Source: Arcuatula senhousia (taxonomy: Eukaryota; Mollusca; Bivalvia; Mytilida; Mytilidae). From it: a stretch of 64,000 nucleotides of DNA. The notes beneath the pieces are model-generated. The model had not been told where the DNA came from, did no database searches, and saw nothing but the letters and a program-made list of their open reading frames with translations. Below, piece by piece: positions 53,801 to 58,269 of the stretch (the first letter of the stretch is position 1; the number at the start of each line of letters is the position of its first letter). Where the stretch lies: contig OZ020307.1 of NCBI GenBank assembly GCA_963971305.1, forward strand, positions 53,069,702 through 53,133,701. Direction: 5' to 3'. The position numbers were made by a program, and so were the translations under genes.

Positions 53801-56800
53801 AATTAGTAAACTATTAGCCTCAGTTATGGTCACTTTACTGGTTGCAGCAGCCAAGTGGGTCTCAAATTCTAAAATCTCTTGTTTTTCCTGTTCTCCAATC
53901 TGTCGTTCTTTGTCTAAGAAGTCATTGACAGTTTTATCTTCAACCACAGAAGTGGGAGGAGGAAATACATAGTTCCTGTTAAAAGCAAAAATCATAAATT
54001 TAATATCTGAAACATAATAATGATGATTATACCCCTTTCACATTTACGAGATTTCCTTACGAGTTCCTACGAGTTTTCAACTCTTTGCAAAGACTCGTAA
54101 ATCACTCTTTGTTACTCGTAAACAGGTCTTTCTAGCTCGTGTGAAATCGTCAGAACTGGTGAAAGTTTTACGAGTTGAAAAAACAACAATGTCATAATTT
54201 TATTCCTAAACACATCGCAAATAACTCGTAAGCACAATATTTCTTTCTTATTGCCACTACATTTTCATTAATTTATAAGGTCTCAGTTTCTGTAAATAGG
54301 TTGTTATAGAACTAACATTGCTAATCTCAACCAGAAAAACAAGGTCAAGATCAAAAGATGCAACTATGCTAAGCCATTACAAGGGCATATGCATACCAAG
54401 TTTCATCAACCTATGACCTATAGTACTTGAGACATGGAAGTGCTCATACAACCTTAACACTGCAATTATATGTATCTAAAATTGTCAAAGTGGTTCAACC
54501 AGAAAATCAAATTCAAGGTCAAAAGATGGGATGCAACTGTGCTAAGCTATTACTTGTGCATATGCATACCACGTTTCATCAACCTAGGACTTATAGTTCT
54601 TGAGATATGGAGGTGCTCGCAAAACCTGAACATTGTTATTACATGTATATGTATTGAAAAATGTTAAAGTCACTCAACCAGATTCAAGATCAAGGTCAAA
54701 AGATGGGGGAGGCAACTGTGCTTAGCTACTACTGGGGCACATGCATACCAAGTTTCATTAACCTTAGCCTTATAGTGCGCTTATAAAACCTTAACATAAA
54801 AGTCAACGCTTCCATCAGTAAAGTAGCCAGTGGCGTAGCTAGGGTATTATTAAAGTGTACTCCCAAGTCGGCAGGGGGTTAAGGGGGCCGCTTAAGGCCC
54901 CCTTATGAGTCCAGGGCAAAGCCCTGGTGGGGGGCCAGGGGGCGAAGCCCCCGGAAGCTAACGAATTTTAGACAATTTAGGTATAGATTTTGACCATTCT
55001 GAAACTACAGATGACTTCAATTTTTTCAATTTTTGTTTTATTTTTTTTTTAACTTAGGTAGGCGTGTGTGTACCTTAAATCACTATTGGTCACTATTGAT
55101 TGTTATATTTCATTTGGATTCCGTTTTTCTATATTTAAGTATTTTTTATATGAGATATATATGAAAGATCGTGGATAATCAGATTAAATTTTTAAATAAA
55201 AGAAGTACACACCTACATTTTGTCACAAAGATTGCGTGAAAGGTTCATGAAATTCCATTGAGAGTTTGAAGAGTTGCGAAAACGAGACTGAGATACGAGA
55301 AGGGTAATCTAAGGCTTAACGGTGGTACATCTATGGACGGACATCCCAGACCCTATCTATATACCGTTAAATATATTTCATGCAGGGGTATAATAAACTG
55401 TTTTGATTGACTTTTTAAGGTTGAGGTGTCGATATTTTTCCCCTCTTTATTGAATTCAATTTGGAATGCTAAGTATAAAATGCTCAATAATAAACCCTTA
55501 ATATATCTTTCTTCTGTCTTGGGATCTGTCGTGCTTACACGGTCGGACTTCTTCCAACCACGAACAAAGCGACCCTGTTTGATTTTTCAAATAAACCATT
55601 AAAATCGTAAAAATTCCTACCTCACGGGAATTTCATATCTATGTGCGTCTTCCCACGATCCAGAAAGTAGCTGGTTTTTTTATATCTTGTTGGCGAAGGT
55701 CTTGTTCGGACAATGAAAGAAGCTGTGGTACCAATGGGGTATCCGAATGTCAAAAGTCCGAAAAGGCAGAGACAAAACCAGTAAACACCAACAAGAACGG
55801 GACAAAAACAGACAACATGTAAAACATGGAAACACAAAATAACTGAATATCAATCAACAACGCGAACTCCAGTCGAAACAAGAGTGAACTCAGGTGCTCA
55901 GGAAGAGTAAGCAGTTCCTGCTTGCTATAACACACCCGTCGCGTTGCCAATAGTCCATTCAGCTTGTCAAATGTAGTAAAGGAAGACAAAAAAAAACCCT
56001 ATGACAAACCAACATCTGCACTCATCTGAGAGATCAAAATCCCATATTAGTGCATGATGTCTTCCGTAAAATTTCTTGAGTGAAGACAGCAACCGAGGAG
56101 CAACATAATCCTGTGCGAGCAATTTTTGCGTCAGACGTGTTGCTCTGCTAAGGAAATCGATGTAAGTCCCGCACGCTCTGGAGTAACGAATCAATTGAGA
56201 TATGTAAACCCCATAGGCTGGAGCGGACGGAATGTTGCTACACAAGGGAAAGTTGACGATTGGAAAGTTGAAGTCATCACGTTTGTCTTAGAGCCTTGTT
56301 GAAAGTCTTCCTTGAGATGTAGATCTAAATATGAAGCAGACTTCCTAGAATCCGTTGTGTCCTTTATCTCAAGCTCCTGGGGATATATGAGATGGAGAAA
56401 GTTACCAAATCGAAAATTGTTTAGTGAAAGGACATCATCAATATAACGGAACATGAGGTTGAAAGAGCTACATGTAGTTTACGGTCTTTTTTGTCTAGAA
56501 GAGATTGTAAGAAGTCTGCTTCATATGAAAGAAGAAACAAATCAGCAAGCAAAGGTGCACAATTAGTGCCTATTGGAATCCCTATTGTTTGCTGAAAAAC
56601 ACGTCCACTAAACTGAACAAATATGTTGTCAATAAGAAAGTTGAAAACAAGTCCGGGTATGGTATCTGACAAGAGCGTTTAACGTTAGAATGTTTACTCC
56701 TGGAACATGATGGTTGACTTTGTTGTCATTTGTATTTCAGAGGTCGTTAAAGTTTGTTCTGGTGTTTCAATGTTCGTTTTTTGGCTTGGATTGATCTTAT

Positions 56801-57116
56801 TGAAAACATCTGTAATTTTCTTTTGCATTTTGGGATGATTATCTTATTCTAGGTACCAAGTCCATGCTACGTTGTTTTGAAAAGTACGCCATTAAACGCT
56901 GCATGTAAAAAAGGGACACGAAAATTTCCGTAATACCCCGGTATTATTACGTTCAGGATACAGATATAGCTGACAAAGATTTAATATGCAAGGCATGCCT
57001 AAAAAAATCCCACCGCTGAGTATGTATATGCATACATCAAGACTTAAAATGTAAATATATACCTACCCAGAGCCCCATATATCAGACTAATATTAAAACT
57101 GGTGTTCTTTCTAAAA

Positions 57117-57147
<31 letters not shown>

Positions 57148-57687
57148 GAAATGATGTGGACGTTTTGGAGTACAAGAGTACGCTTAGCTACGCCCCTGGT
57201 AGCACCTTTGTCCTGCTCTGCTTCGCAGGCGAGACAAATGCTATACCAGGAAGCTACACGTCTTATAACTAGAGACTGTTACATTTAGTTGCACGGAAAA
57301 CTGTGACGGAACTTTTTGTGATGCCATAAGACACTGCAAGATGAAGGATATTGCCAAAGAGACCCATGAATTTTTTGATATGCATCTCCATACAAAATAT
57401 TTTTCTCATGTACAATTTTTTCTAATTCATTTAGCTGTCTAGGAGGTCCCAACTACCCTCCCCCCCAACCACAAACATACACAAATGGGGTGTATAAAAA
57501 GATTTTTTCCCATTGAAGTATCATACATTCATACCTGGTCATGACCATTTCCATCATACATTTAAGTGTTGGGTAGTTTTCCCAGGAGGTATGACCAAAC
57601 GTCCGTGTATTGAAGGCTGAGAGGACCAGTAGTATCACCCATGATTTCCAGTACAGGTTAGATATAGCCAATGTTGGTGGGGTGTAC
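14744..57687 (-). CDS. INTS1: INTS1, Integrator complex subunit 1, C-terminal 29 exons (5' half outside window)
   Basis: INTS1 is the large nuclear scaffold subunit of Integrator, which cleaves nascent snRNA 3' ends and terminates promoter-proximal Pol II. Twenty-nine minus-strand exons (listed separately as E1-E29) join with consistent phases to about 1,372 residues plus a stop at 14744-14746. That equals roughly the last 1,370 of the about 2,190 residues of vertebrate INTS1. Collinear landmarks include SLQVLPVQCLCEFLLQD, DTSEEALLLPDWLKLRMIRS, LLVDWLELLDPEVV, LKSLLAGLSLP and LQKAFIIGT. The protein is helical-repeat-like with no enzymatic motif. A TRIM-like gene lies on the opposite strand in the E6-E7 intron, and five introns begin with tandem copies of the preceding exon end. 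E6 holds one in-frame TAG. The exon calls rest on remembered homology and splice consensus; no transcript was available. Confidence 0.93.
14863..15832. other. INTS1 E28-E29 intron
   Basis: Includes a dispersed repeat at 15235-15600 that starts TTAGCTCACCTCATGAAAGT. Otherwise nothing recognised. Confidence 0.55.
15833..15942 (-). CDS. INTS1: INTS1 exon E28
   Basis: 110 bp between attacag| and GTCAAG|gtcagt. It encodes INPDVVTSALKVLPEFSVLC, matching vertebrate FEVVQTALRNLPEYALLC. Confidence 0.93.
16264..16355 (-). CDS. INTS1: INTS1 exon E27
   Basis: 92 bp between aaccag| and CCTGG|gtaaga. It encodes DQIRNISFNLVMRHIRQNPG, matching vertebrate CCRNLAFSLALRSMQNSP. Confidence 0.9.
16636..16706 (-). 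CDS. INTS1: INTS1 exon E26
   Basis: 71 bp between gtttcag| and TTCATG|gtatgt. It encodes DVLEVLRELDEFSKRKVDIL, matching vertebrate EDLLEVLSDIDEMSRRRPEIL. Confidence 0.93.
17281..17477 (-). CDS. INTS1: INTS1 exon E25
   Basis: 197 bp between ttttcag| and GTCAAG|gtatgt. It encodes MAGLKSLLAGLSLPTQNK, then a proline/serine-rich linker and YTLSQLAPFVKKFKG, matching vertebrate VMLKSLLAGLSLP...AEMAPYMKRL. Confidence 0.95.
17738..17862 (-). CDS. INTS1: INTS1 exon E24
   Basis: 125 bp between tttgcag| and TTTTAAG|gtaaca. It encodes VLVPVIAKFIKFLNKFVNCQ. A palindromic MITE starts only 18 bp upstream of its acceptor. Confidence 0.88.
17881..18134. mobile_element. Tc1/mariner-type palindromic MITE
   Basis: 254 bp. 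Inverted repeats of about 105 bp begin CAGTACACCAA and are almost perfect. TA dinucleotides at 17879-17880 and 18135-18136 fit a TA target duplication. It lies in the E23-E24 intron next to the E24 acceptor. Confidence 0.93.
18561..18750 (-). CDS. INTS1: INTS1 exon E23
   Basis: 190 bp between atttcag| and CTTCAG|gtaagg. It encodes EMRHKNYVLMFTHIQGLLEN followed by LQPHVF, matching the vertebrate HVLGLLELLQPHVF segment. Confidence 0.93.
19151..19284 (-). CDS. INTS1: INTS1 exon E22
   Basis: 134 bp between acttcag| and TTAAG|gtaatg. It encodes SDATMACKKLAAQHPVLLL, matching vertebrate ADASMACRKLAVAHPLLLL. Confidence 0.93.
19508..19634 (-). CDS. INTS1: INTS1 exon E21
   Basis: 127 bp between tttcag| and ACAAAG|gtatta. 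It encodes NKNVYEQLLMELYCQCPKVL, matching CRDLLLQLYLQRPELRV in position. Confidence 0.88.
19650..20560. other. INTS1 E20-E21 intron
   Basis: AT-rich. A fragment of a TGCCCCTCTTCTTTTGTAGG repeat occurs near 19755. No gene seen. Confidence 0.5.
20565..20779 (-). CDS. INTS1: INTS1 exon E20
   Basis: 215 bp between ttttaag| and AACAG|gtataa, leaving in phase 2. It encodes QQVISVVEFIVQEVAMVTDI and a CCLLMACIRENE helix matching the vertebrate LLLSCCCGDDE region. Confidence 0.9.
21383..21470 (-). CDS. INTS1: INTS1 exon E19
   Basis: 88 bp between ttcctag| and CCCAAG|gtatgt. It encodes PSTVLDFLWACLQIPKIWKG, matching vertebrate ASLDFLWACIHVPRIWQG. Confidence 0.95.
22100..22820. repeat. Dispersed repeat with ~145-bp internal units
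   Basis: ACCTTAACCAAGAACTTAAC recurs at about 22250, 22395 and 22545. It ends with CGTACGGACGGACACACGGA and GGTCGGGCCATAA. A related element is at 52370-53205. Confidence 0.75.
22874..23140 (-). CDS. INTS1: INTS1 exon E18
   Basis: 267 bp between ttttacag| and AAACAG|gtaaaa, phase 2 in and out. It encodes TLLVDWLELLDPEVVKVVPE and AYLLAMLTHQTSWSSLHQC, both near identical to vertebrate INTS1. Confidence 0.95.
23489..24012. mobile_element. Foldback element, ~520 bp
   Basis: Arms near 23495-23580 and 23940-24005 pair (CTATGAACCAAAATAATGAC against GTCAGTCCTTATTTTGGTTC). Inside, CCTTGATTTAAAATCACTGA-like blocks recur in both orientations, so the whole element can fold on itself. No coding potential. 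Confidence 0.85.
24170..24610 (-). repeat. ~106-bp array made of the E17 end and donor, 4 extra units
   Basis: The block encoding LIKSDDVPKATELACTVILN, its gtaaat donor and about 35 intron bases recur at about 105-113 bp spacing. The exon portions remain close to the real exon. Confidence 0.93.
24611..24740 (-). CDS. INTS1: INTS1 exon E17, founder of the ~106-bp array
   Basis: 130 bp between ttttag| and GAACAG|gtaaat, leaving in phase 2. It encodes SLIKSDDVPKATELACTVIL. Its last 60-70 bases with the donor and proximal intron recur four more times downstream. Confidence 0.87.
25070..25870. repeat. ~182-bp tandem repeat, 4 units
   Basis: Units share GGCATGGTGACAGTTGCGTA and ATATCAGATGCCTAGCTATT. 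The array ends in a TATGTCTCGCCTTCCGTGAC tail. A single related unit is at 52090-52210. Open frames across it are an artefact of repetition. Confidence 0.9.
25986..26154 (-). CDS. INTS1: INTS1 exon E16
   Basis: 169 bp between attgcag| and ATAAAAG|gtgcct, leaving in phase 1. It encodes EGLGNHLEILMQNLSNVSQK. Confidence 0.85.
26437..26529 (-). CDS. INTS1: INTS1 exon E15
   Basis: 93 bp, phase 0, between ttttcag| and CACAGT|gtaagt. It encodes LMVGPERAKFIKGILTNPK and aligns with the vertebrate LVMSMHRSHFLACPLLRQL segment. Confidence 0.85.
26734..28394. mobile_element. hAT-like non-autonomous element, 1.66 kb
   Basis: Ends CAGGGTTTCCGCTGG and, inverted, CAGGGTTTCCTCTGG, with TGAAG at both flanks (26729-26733 and 28395-28399). 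Both subterminal zones are packed with TTGGCCC/GGGCCA motifs, as in hAT transposase-binding regions. No transposase frame is present. A second element is nested inside. Confidence 0.85.
27247..27927. mobile_element. Foldback element nested in the hAT-like element
   Basis: Long imperfect inverted ends built from iterated GACAACTCGGCCCGG motifs surround about 500 bp of AT-rich sequence. AGAGAACT (8 bp) flanks it at 27239-27246 and 27928-27935, an 8-bp duplication as for hAT elements. It is non-coding. Confidence 0.85.
28560..28975. repeat. Dispersed repeat-like block
   Basis: A block beginning near CATGACCATAGGTCACTGC and continuing to CAACTAGCTAAG. It has the composition of mussel-type dispersed repeats, but no second copy was seen in the window. 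Confidence 0.35.
29328..29387 (-). CDS. INTS1: INTS1 exon E14 (small)
   Basis: 60 bp, phase 0, between ttttgtag| and ATGGAG|gttagt. It encodes SRPSNLPIVQNIVSGIME, which leads naturally into E15. Confidence 0.78.
29605..29745 (+). repeat. Dispersed repeat family, copy in E13-E14 intron
   Basis: Begins AAAAATGGCAGGATTTCGTT and keeps the GACCTGAAATCGTATCCCA and AAATATCAAGTGGCTGTGAT blocks. Confidence 0.8.
29799..29855 (-). CDS. INTS1: INTS1 exon E13 (small)
   Basis: 57 bp, phase 0, between tttacag| and TTAACA|gtatgt. It encodes VYCGKPSSDDHRNYQTLLT. It is open and in phase, but poorly conserved. Confidence 0.72.
30045..31173 (-). repeat. 32-bp minisatellite made of the E12 end and donor, ~35 units
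   Basis: On the minus strand each unit carries CTCCTGGTTAAG|gtatgg, the E12 end and its 5' splice site, followed by GACAAATACAG. The unit is 32 bp, so frame shifts from unit to unit. The array fills nearly the whole E12-E13 intron. Single-base variants are scattered with no clear higher-order pattern. Confidence 0.96.
31174..31295 (-). CDS. INTS1: INTS1 exon E12, founder of the 32-bp array
   Basis: 122 bp ending in phase 0 at GTTAAG|gtatgg. It encodes WWQKSHLHKTTAAWDKEQ. This is a weakly conserved part of INTS1, so support is mainly phase and splice sites. Its end seeds the 32-bp minisatellite. Confidence 0.82.
31560..31663 (-). repeat. Short array of the E11 end, 2 extra copies
   Basis: Two more copies of the ACTCTTCTACAATCTAC exon-end block follow E11, each about 65 bp, ending in GT dinucleotides (TTAG|gttatg and CTGG|gtaggt). 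Reading into either meets an in-frame TAA. Confidence 0.85.
31664..31912 (-). CDS. INTS1: INTS1 exon E11, founder of a short ~65-bp array
   Basis: 249 bp, phase 1 to phase 1. It encodes IEPGQLLLFIPTFGIPVRSM. The donor chosen is AAATTGG|gtaatg: it keeps frame with E12, and reading on meets TAA within 12 bases. Two further copies of the exon end follow in the intron. Confidence 0.88.
32417..32575 (-). CDS. INTS1: INTS1 exon E10
   Basis: 159 bp, phase 1 to phase 1, ending GATGTTG|gtaagt. It encodes FLLDTSEEALLLPDWLKLRM, among the most conserved stretches of INTS1. Confidence 0.95.
32640..32955. repeat. Tandem pair of ~155-bp units with strong donor-like sites
   Basis: Two copies of TCGGATAAAAATTTGCTTGG ... 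TAATATTAAGCCAGC. On the minus strand each has a TTTCAAAG|gtaagt-like junction. It is not used in the INTS1 model because E9 and E10 already join in phase. Confidence 0.85.
32956..34200. other. Part of INTS1 E9-E10 intron
   Basis: AT-rich with no gene recognised. Confidence 0.45.
34430..35115. repeat. ~57-bp tandem repeat, ~11 diverged units
   Basis: Units of AGATAGAATGTTCCATTATT plus GTGAAAACTCAGGGGTGAT. It does not resemble any INTS1 exon. Flanked by GTCAGTAAAAGATCACC words at 34230 and 35163. Confidence 0.88.
35697..36780 (-). repeat. ~120-bp array made of the E9 end and donor, 9 units
   Basis: The units contain the 3' part of E9 (the MHILVVHAMIILLTYGPP coding stretch), the gtatgtata donor and about 55 bases of intron ending in a TTTAACAAAAAC-type stretch. 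Two units near 36330-36520 have a different intronic half, as if from a second unit type. Distal units read CCTTAAT|gtatgt where the true exon reads CCTAAAT|gtatgt. Confidence 0.93.
36781..36892 (-). CDS. INTS1: INTS1 exon E9, founder of the ~120-bp array
   Basis: 112 bp between tttttcag| and CTAAAT|gtatgt, leaving in phase 1. It encodes GGDSATMHILVVHAMIILLT, matching vertebrate GETATMHILVVHAMVILLT. Its 3' half is repeated nine times downstream. Confidence 0.93.
36975..37105 (+). repeat. Dispersed repeat family, copy in E8-E9 intron
   Basis: Same family as 29605-29745 (GTTCAACAGGAAGTAGGTGA, GACCTGAAATCATATCCAA). Confidence 0.78.
37195..39729. mobile_element. AACGTT-rich insertion, ~2.5 kb
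   Basis: Short inverted ends CCCACTAAACGCA and, inverted, CCCACTGAACACA. Both ends are rich in GAACGTT/AACGTTC words. Near the right end a block of about 71 bp (GATATAATAACGTTCGTACG...) is directly duplicated at 39507 and 39578. The interior (37450-39400) is AT-rich without a recognisable gene. TTAA follows the right end but not the left, so no target duplication is claimed. Confidence 0.6.
40017..40184 (-). CDS. INTS1: INTS1 exon E8
   Basis: 168 bp, phase 0, between tcttttag| and TCATGG|gtatgt. It encodes LIVERNTIVSHILPEEG, matching LVVERSTIMSHLF. A diverged partial copy including an acceptor lies just upstream at 40206-40317. Confidence 0.92.
40206..40317 (-). repeat. Diverged partial copy of INTS1 E8 with acceptor
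   Basis: The sequence resembles the 5' two thirds of E8 including a tctttcttttag acceptor, but it carries indels and has no open frame. It lies in the intron just above E8. Confidence 0.75.
40578..42250 (-). repeat. 63-bp minisatellite made of the E7 end and its 5' splice site, ~27 units
   Basis: Each unit repeats the last 51 bases of E7 (encoding STQSHDLTLQ(K/Q)LDEVVL) plus gtaagtatttag. The unit length is 63 bp, 21 codons ending in TAG, so read-through would stop at once. Most units keep GTTCTG|gtaagt; a few have lost it (for example near 40588). A ctctacag AG precedes the last seven codons in most units. Two or three units are shortened (near 40970, 41830, 41950), and 42060-42190 carries small insertions. 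Confidence 0.97.
42250..42354 (-). CDS. INTS1: INTS1 exon E7, founder of the 63-bp array
   Basis: 105 bp, phase 0, between ttcttcag| and GTTCTG|gtaagt. It encodes ETDPSVISSYIMFLSTQSH, matching vertebrate METDPQTISAYLIYLSQ. Its last 51 bases plus 12 intron bases are repeated about 27 times downstream. Confidence 0.92.
42405..43611 (+). repeat. Dispersed repeat family, long copy in E6-E7 intron
   Basis: Starts with GGAGTCCCCCAGGAGCCTGA and ends in a hairpin around TCACCTGAC...GTCAGGTGAGC. Internally it has two or three relics of ~350-bp units ending in AAGATCTTCAGCTTAATAAC-type sequence. Confidence 0.75.
43612..44689. other. AT-rich intron stretch (INTS1 E6-E7)
   Basis: No gene, array or inverted repeat recognised. 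Confidence 0.5.
44690..44885 (+). repeat. Dispersed repeat family, copy at left edge of duplication copy 2
   Basis: Paralogous to 2095-2300 and marking the same edge of the duplicated block. Confidence 0.8.
45097..46791 (+). CDS. TRIM-like B-box / coiled-coil / beta-propeller protein, copy 2, nested in INTS1 intron
   Basis: 564 residues, intact, in the same order as its paralogue at 2519-4210: B-box 1 (residues 5-45), B-box 2 (67-97), coiled coil to about 260 and a beta-propeller C-terminus (VVVNREGPALIFSVG). By eye about nine in ten residues are shared. It lies on the strand opposite INTS1 inside the E6-E7 intron. An ATTCTCTTTCAG acceptor just before the start suggests a non-coding upstream exon. 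Both copies keep full frames, unlike the neighbouring INTS1 exons, which suggests selection on the protein. The substrate or ligand is unknown. Confidence 0.92.
   Translation: MASTCSVCSKGKKTSAPSVWCPDCHDLLCGPCTEHHSRQKDTRNHSTIPYEDYQKLPPFILKIKPYCTEHKEKYTEFCRVHDTPICITCRKKHHQKCKDIPKIEDIVHKVKDSVLFEDTMLEMETKCGILKQIADDRNKNLKQLNISRKKMKAGFEEKIDKLIKHLTNLKDKTLSEIDIVYDKLDNDISITVKTVQSKENELHAILDQKDEILKYASNYQTLIGIKELETIVNEMDIYLNELSNNEKLLKFDLKFKVNETIEDIINGIQSLGDIRVTNSPSALSIHNTGARYLEAVKVVQTSAPVQLQLQQTIDLDGDHYYWGCCTLPSGLVVIADSGARGGYDCKVIIHKSDGSLRSTIKFDKSERVYDVTPVDDHHVAVSHPESGTISIIDVDSDKVVKQLKVGETVEGLCCRGRELVCCVEEKGLVRVNIDSGKVEMVMKDESVGYQSHVEVSSSLICYTCLFPTHTVTVLDTKFNVTFTYKDESVLKGPMGLIIDDHDNIYVTGAWSNNLVLLSPDGKSCHQLLGKDDGLVSPTAVHYDSSTKKLVVVNREGPALIFSVG
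46792..48370. other. 3' flank of TRIM-like copy 2
   Basis: Collinear with 4211-5900, with the same GAATGTGGTTTAGGGGATG blocks (46950-47190) and the same dispersed family at 47990-48140. No gene seen. Confidence 0.7.
48712..49312. mobile_element. Foldback element with nested GC-rich hairpin, only in duplication copy 2
   Basis: Ends CAAAGGACTAGAGCCACGAA and its inverse at 49290-49312. An inner inverted pair, GGCGCCACCCCTCGCCCAT (about 48960) and its reverse complement (about 49048), is strikingly GC-rich for this region. The equivalent place in copy 1 (about 6095) has no insert. Confidence 0.87.
50291..50443 (-). CDS. INTS1: INTS1 exon E6, carries in-frame TAG
   Basis: 153 bp, phase 0, ending AGACAG|gtatta. 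It encodes SWLLTDLPRIPIFSKVKDQI. The third codon is TAG (plus-strand 50435-50437), whereas the paralogous exon at 7847-7999 has TGG. The rest is open. The A also makes a second AG nine bases into the exon, so a downstream acceptor would drop exactly three codons including the stop; skipping the whole exon also keeps frame. Confidence 0.9.
50670..50822 (-). CDS. INTS1: INTS1 exon E5
   Basis: 153 bp, phase 0, ending ATAAAG|gtgagt. It encodes QVLDYFLLKRLSSQQPSNRL. It has one more leucine codon than the duplicated copy, which reads DYFLKRL as vertebrates do. Confidence 0.92.
51407..51577 (-). CDS. INTS1: INTS1 exon E4
   Basis: 171 bp, phase 0 on both sides, ending AGACAG|gtatgg. It encodes MPWLAELVDGNEGSLQVLPV and the acidic DSDSSLFDGDDES stretch. 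A diverged partial copy of the exon lies just upstream in the intron at 51612-51733. Confidence 0.93.
51612..51733 (-). repeat. Diverged partial copy of INTS1 E4
   Basis: It resembles most of E4 (the CATGCCATGG, GCAATGAGGGATCATTACAG region) with substitutions, just upstream of the real exon. It is absent from copy 1. Confidence 0.8.
52370..53205. repeat. Dispersed repeat with ~150-bp internal units
   Basis: About four units share CATTGTGCTAAGCATCACTA and CAATATGGTTGCTATGGCAC. It ends in a GGACAGACAGATGAACGGAC and GATGGGGCATAA tail, the same style as 22100-22820. It lies in the E3-E4 intron. Confidence 0.82.
53280..53409 (-). CDS. INTS1: INTS1 exon E3
   Basis: 130 bp between ttttag| and AGACAA|gtaagt. 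It encodes SLNDSLQIGQRLCRSRQPDF, very close to vertebrate INTS1. The duplicated copy lacks 14 bp here. Confidence 0.93.
53775..53975 (-). CDS. INTS1: INTS1 exon E2
   Basis: 201 bp between aacag| and CCTAA|gtaata. It encodes EILEFETHLAAATSKVTIT, matching the vertebrate segment before the KPP...LEQIKSLN region. Only its last 50 or so bases survive in the duplicated fragment at 12649-12700. Confidence 0.9.
54280..54822. repeat. Dispersed repeat with ~174-bp units, interrupted by the 54828-57198 insertion
   Basis: Three units of the 1440-1930 type (GGCATATGCATACCAAGTTT). The parent repeat resumes at 57199 with CACCTTTGTCCTGC and GGCGAGACAAA. Confidence 0.85.
55985..56672 (-). pseudogene. Penelope-like element reverse transcriptase, frameshifted
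   Basis: Three overlapping frames read in order: FQQTIGIPIGTNCAPLLADL (56421-56672), FRYIDDVLSL with EIKDTTDSRKSASYLDLHL (56191-56454), then CSNIPSAPAYGVYISQLIRY to KKFYGRHHALIWD (55967-56245). These are fingers/palm, catalytic YIDD and the conserved C-terminal RT block of Penelope-like elements. At least two frameshifts break it. No GIY-YIG endonuclease was found beside it. Confidence 0.85.
57119..57146. repeat. Poly(T) tract
   Basis: About 28 consecutive T, near the right end of the 54828-57198 insertion. It may be a poly(A) tail of minus-strand retrotransposed sequence. Confidence 0.85.
57535..57687 (-). CDS. INTS1: INTS1 exon E1 (first in window)
   Basis: 153 bp, entered in phase 1 after a cag acceptor and left at CCAG|gtatga. 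It encodes LAISNLYWKSWVILLV, a conserved INTS1 segment. The next exon upstream lies beyond the DIRS-type insertion and outside the window. Confidence 0.9.
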
Positions 57688-58269
57688 CTGTAAATACAAG
57701 AAAAAACTTTATTTTAACAATAAATTAGGACATTCAGTTGTAAGTATCTATTACTGATTTCTTTAACGAAAAATTTTTTTTAGATCAACTTGGGTCATTT
57801 TCAACACTATGTTGATTATCCTTTTTTCTGATTGCAGTTTAGTTGTTATGGGTTTTATTTGTTTGTTGTGTGGATTGTTTTCTTTGATGAATTCATGTTT
57901 GATTTTGTCTTGGTCTTTTTGGACATTTGATTGCCCTGGCTTATTGGTAAATCACTGTGTCTTAAACAACAAAATTTCCCTGTAAAATCAAAAGTTTCTG
58001 GCAAACTTCTTTTATTTTCTGCATTTAAACAATATAACTAAATAACAATTCCAAATTACCAACTGGAATATACTAACAAAGTCAAAGTCTGATAAAACTG
58101 AAGTTATTTATCAAAAATATTTGATGGATTTGCATTAAACAAGACGCTGGATAGAGGTAAATTTGGGAGTTGCAAATTTCATGATTTGTATCCAAAAAGG
58201 AGGTATTAAATTTAAGCGGTCTTTTTGCATTTGCGGAATCTAGAGTGTGTAGCATGTATGGGATATAAT

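Larger units (their letters stand above)
54828..57198. mobile_element. TIR-bounded insertion with 5-bp target duplication, enclosing a Penelope-like RT
   Basis: Ends CAGTGGCGTAGCTAGG (54828) and, inverted, CAGGGGCGTAGCTAAG (57198) are flanked by GTAGC at 54823-54827 and 57199-57203. It interrupts a dispersed repeat whose other copies read continuously across this point. A GC-rich subterminal stretch (54865-54955) contains GGGCAAAGCCC and GGGGGCGAAGCCCCC palindromes. The TIR sequence is hAT-like, but 8 bp is the usual hAT duplication, so the superfamily is open. Confidence 0.8.
44690..58269. repeat. Segmental duplication, copy 2 (in line with INTS1)
   Basis: This is the partner of 2095-13650. 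It lies inside the INTS1 transcription unit and supplies exons E1-E6, with the TRIM-like gene in the E6-E7 intron. The TRIM-like genes are offset by 42,578 bp and exon E6 by 42,444 bp between copies. The left edge is a shared dispersed repeat beginning AAAAAATGRCAGGA. Confidence 0.93.
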
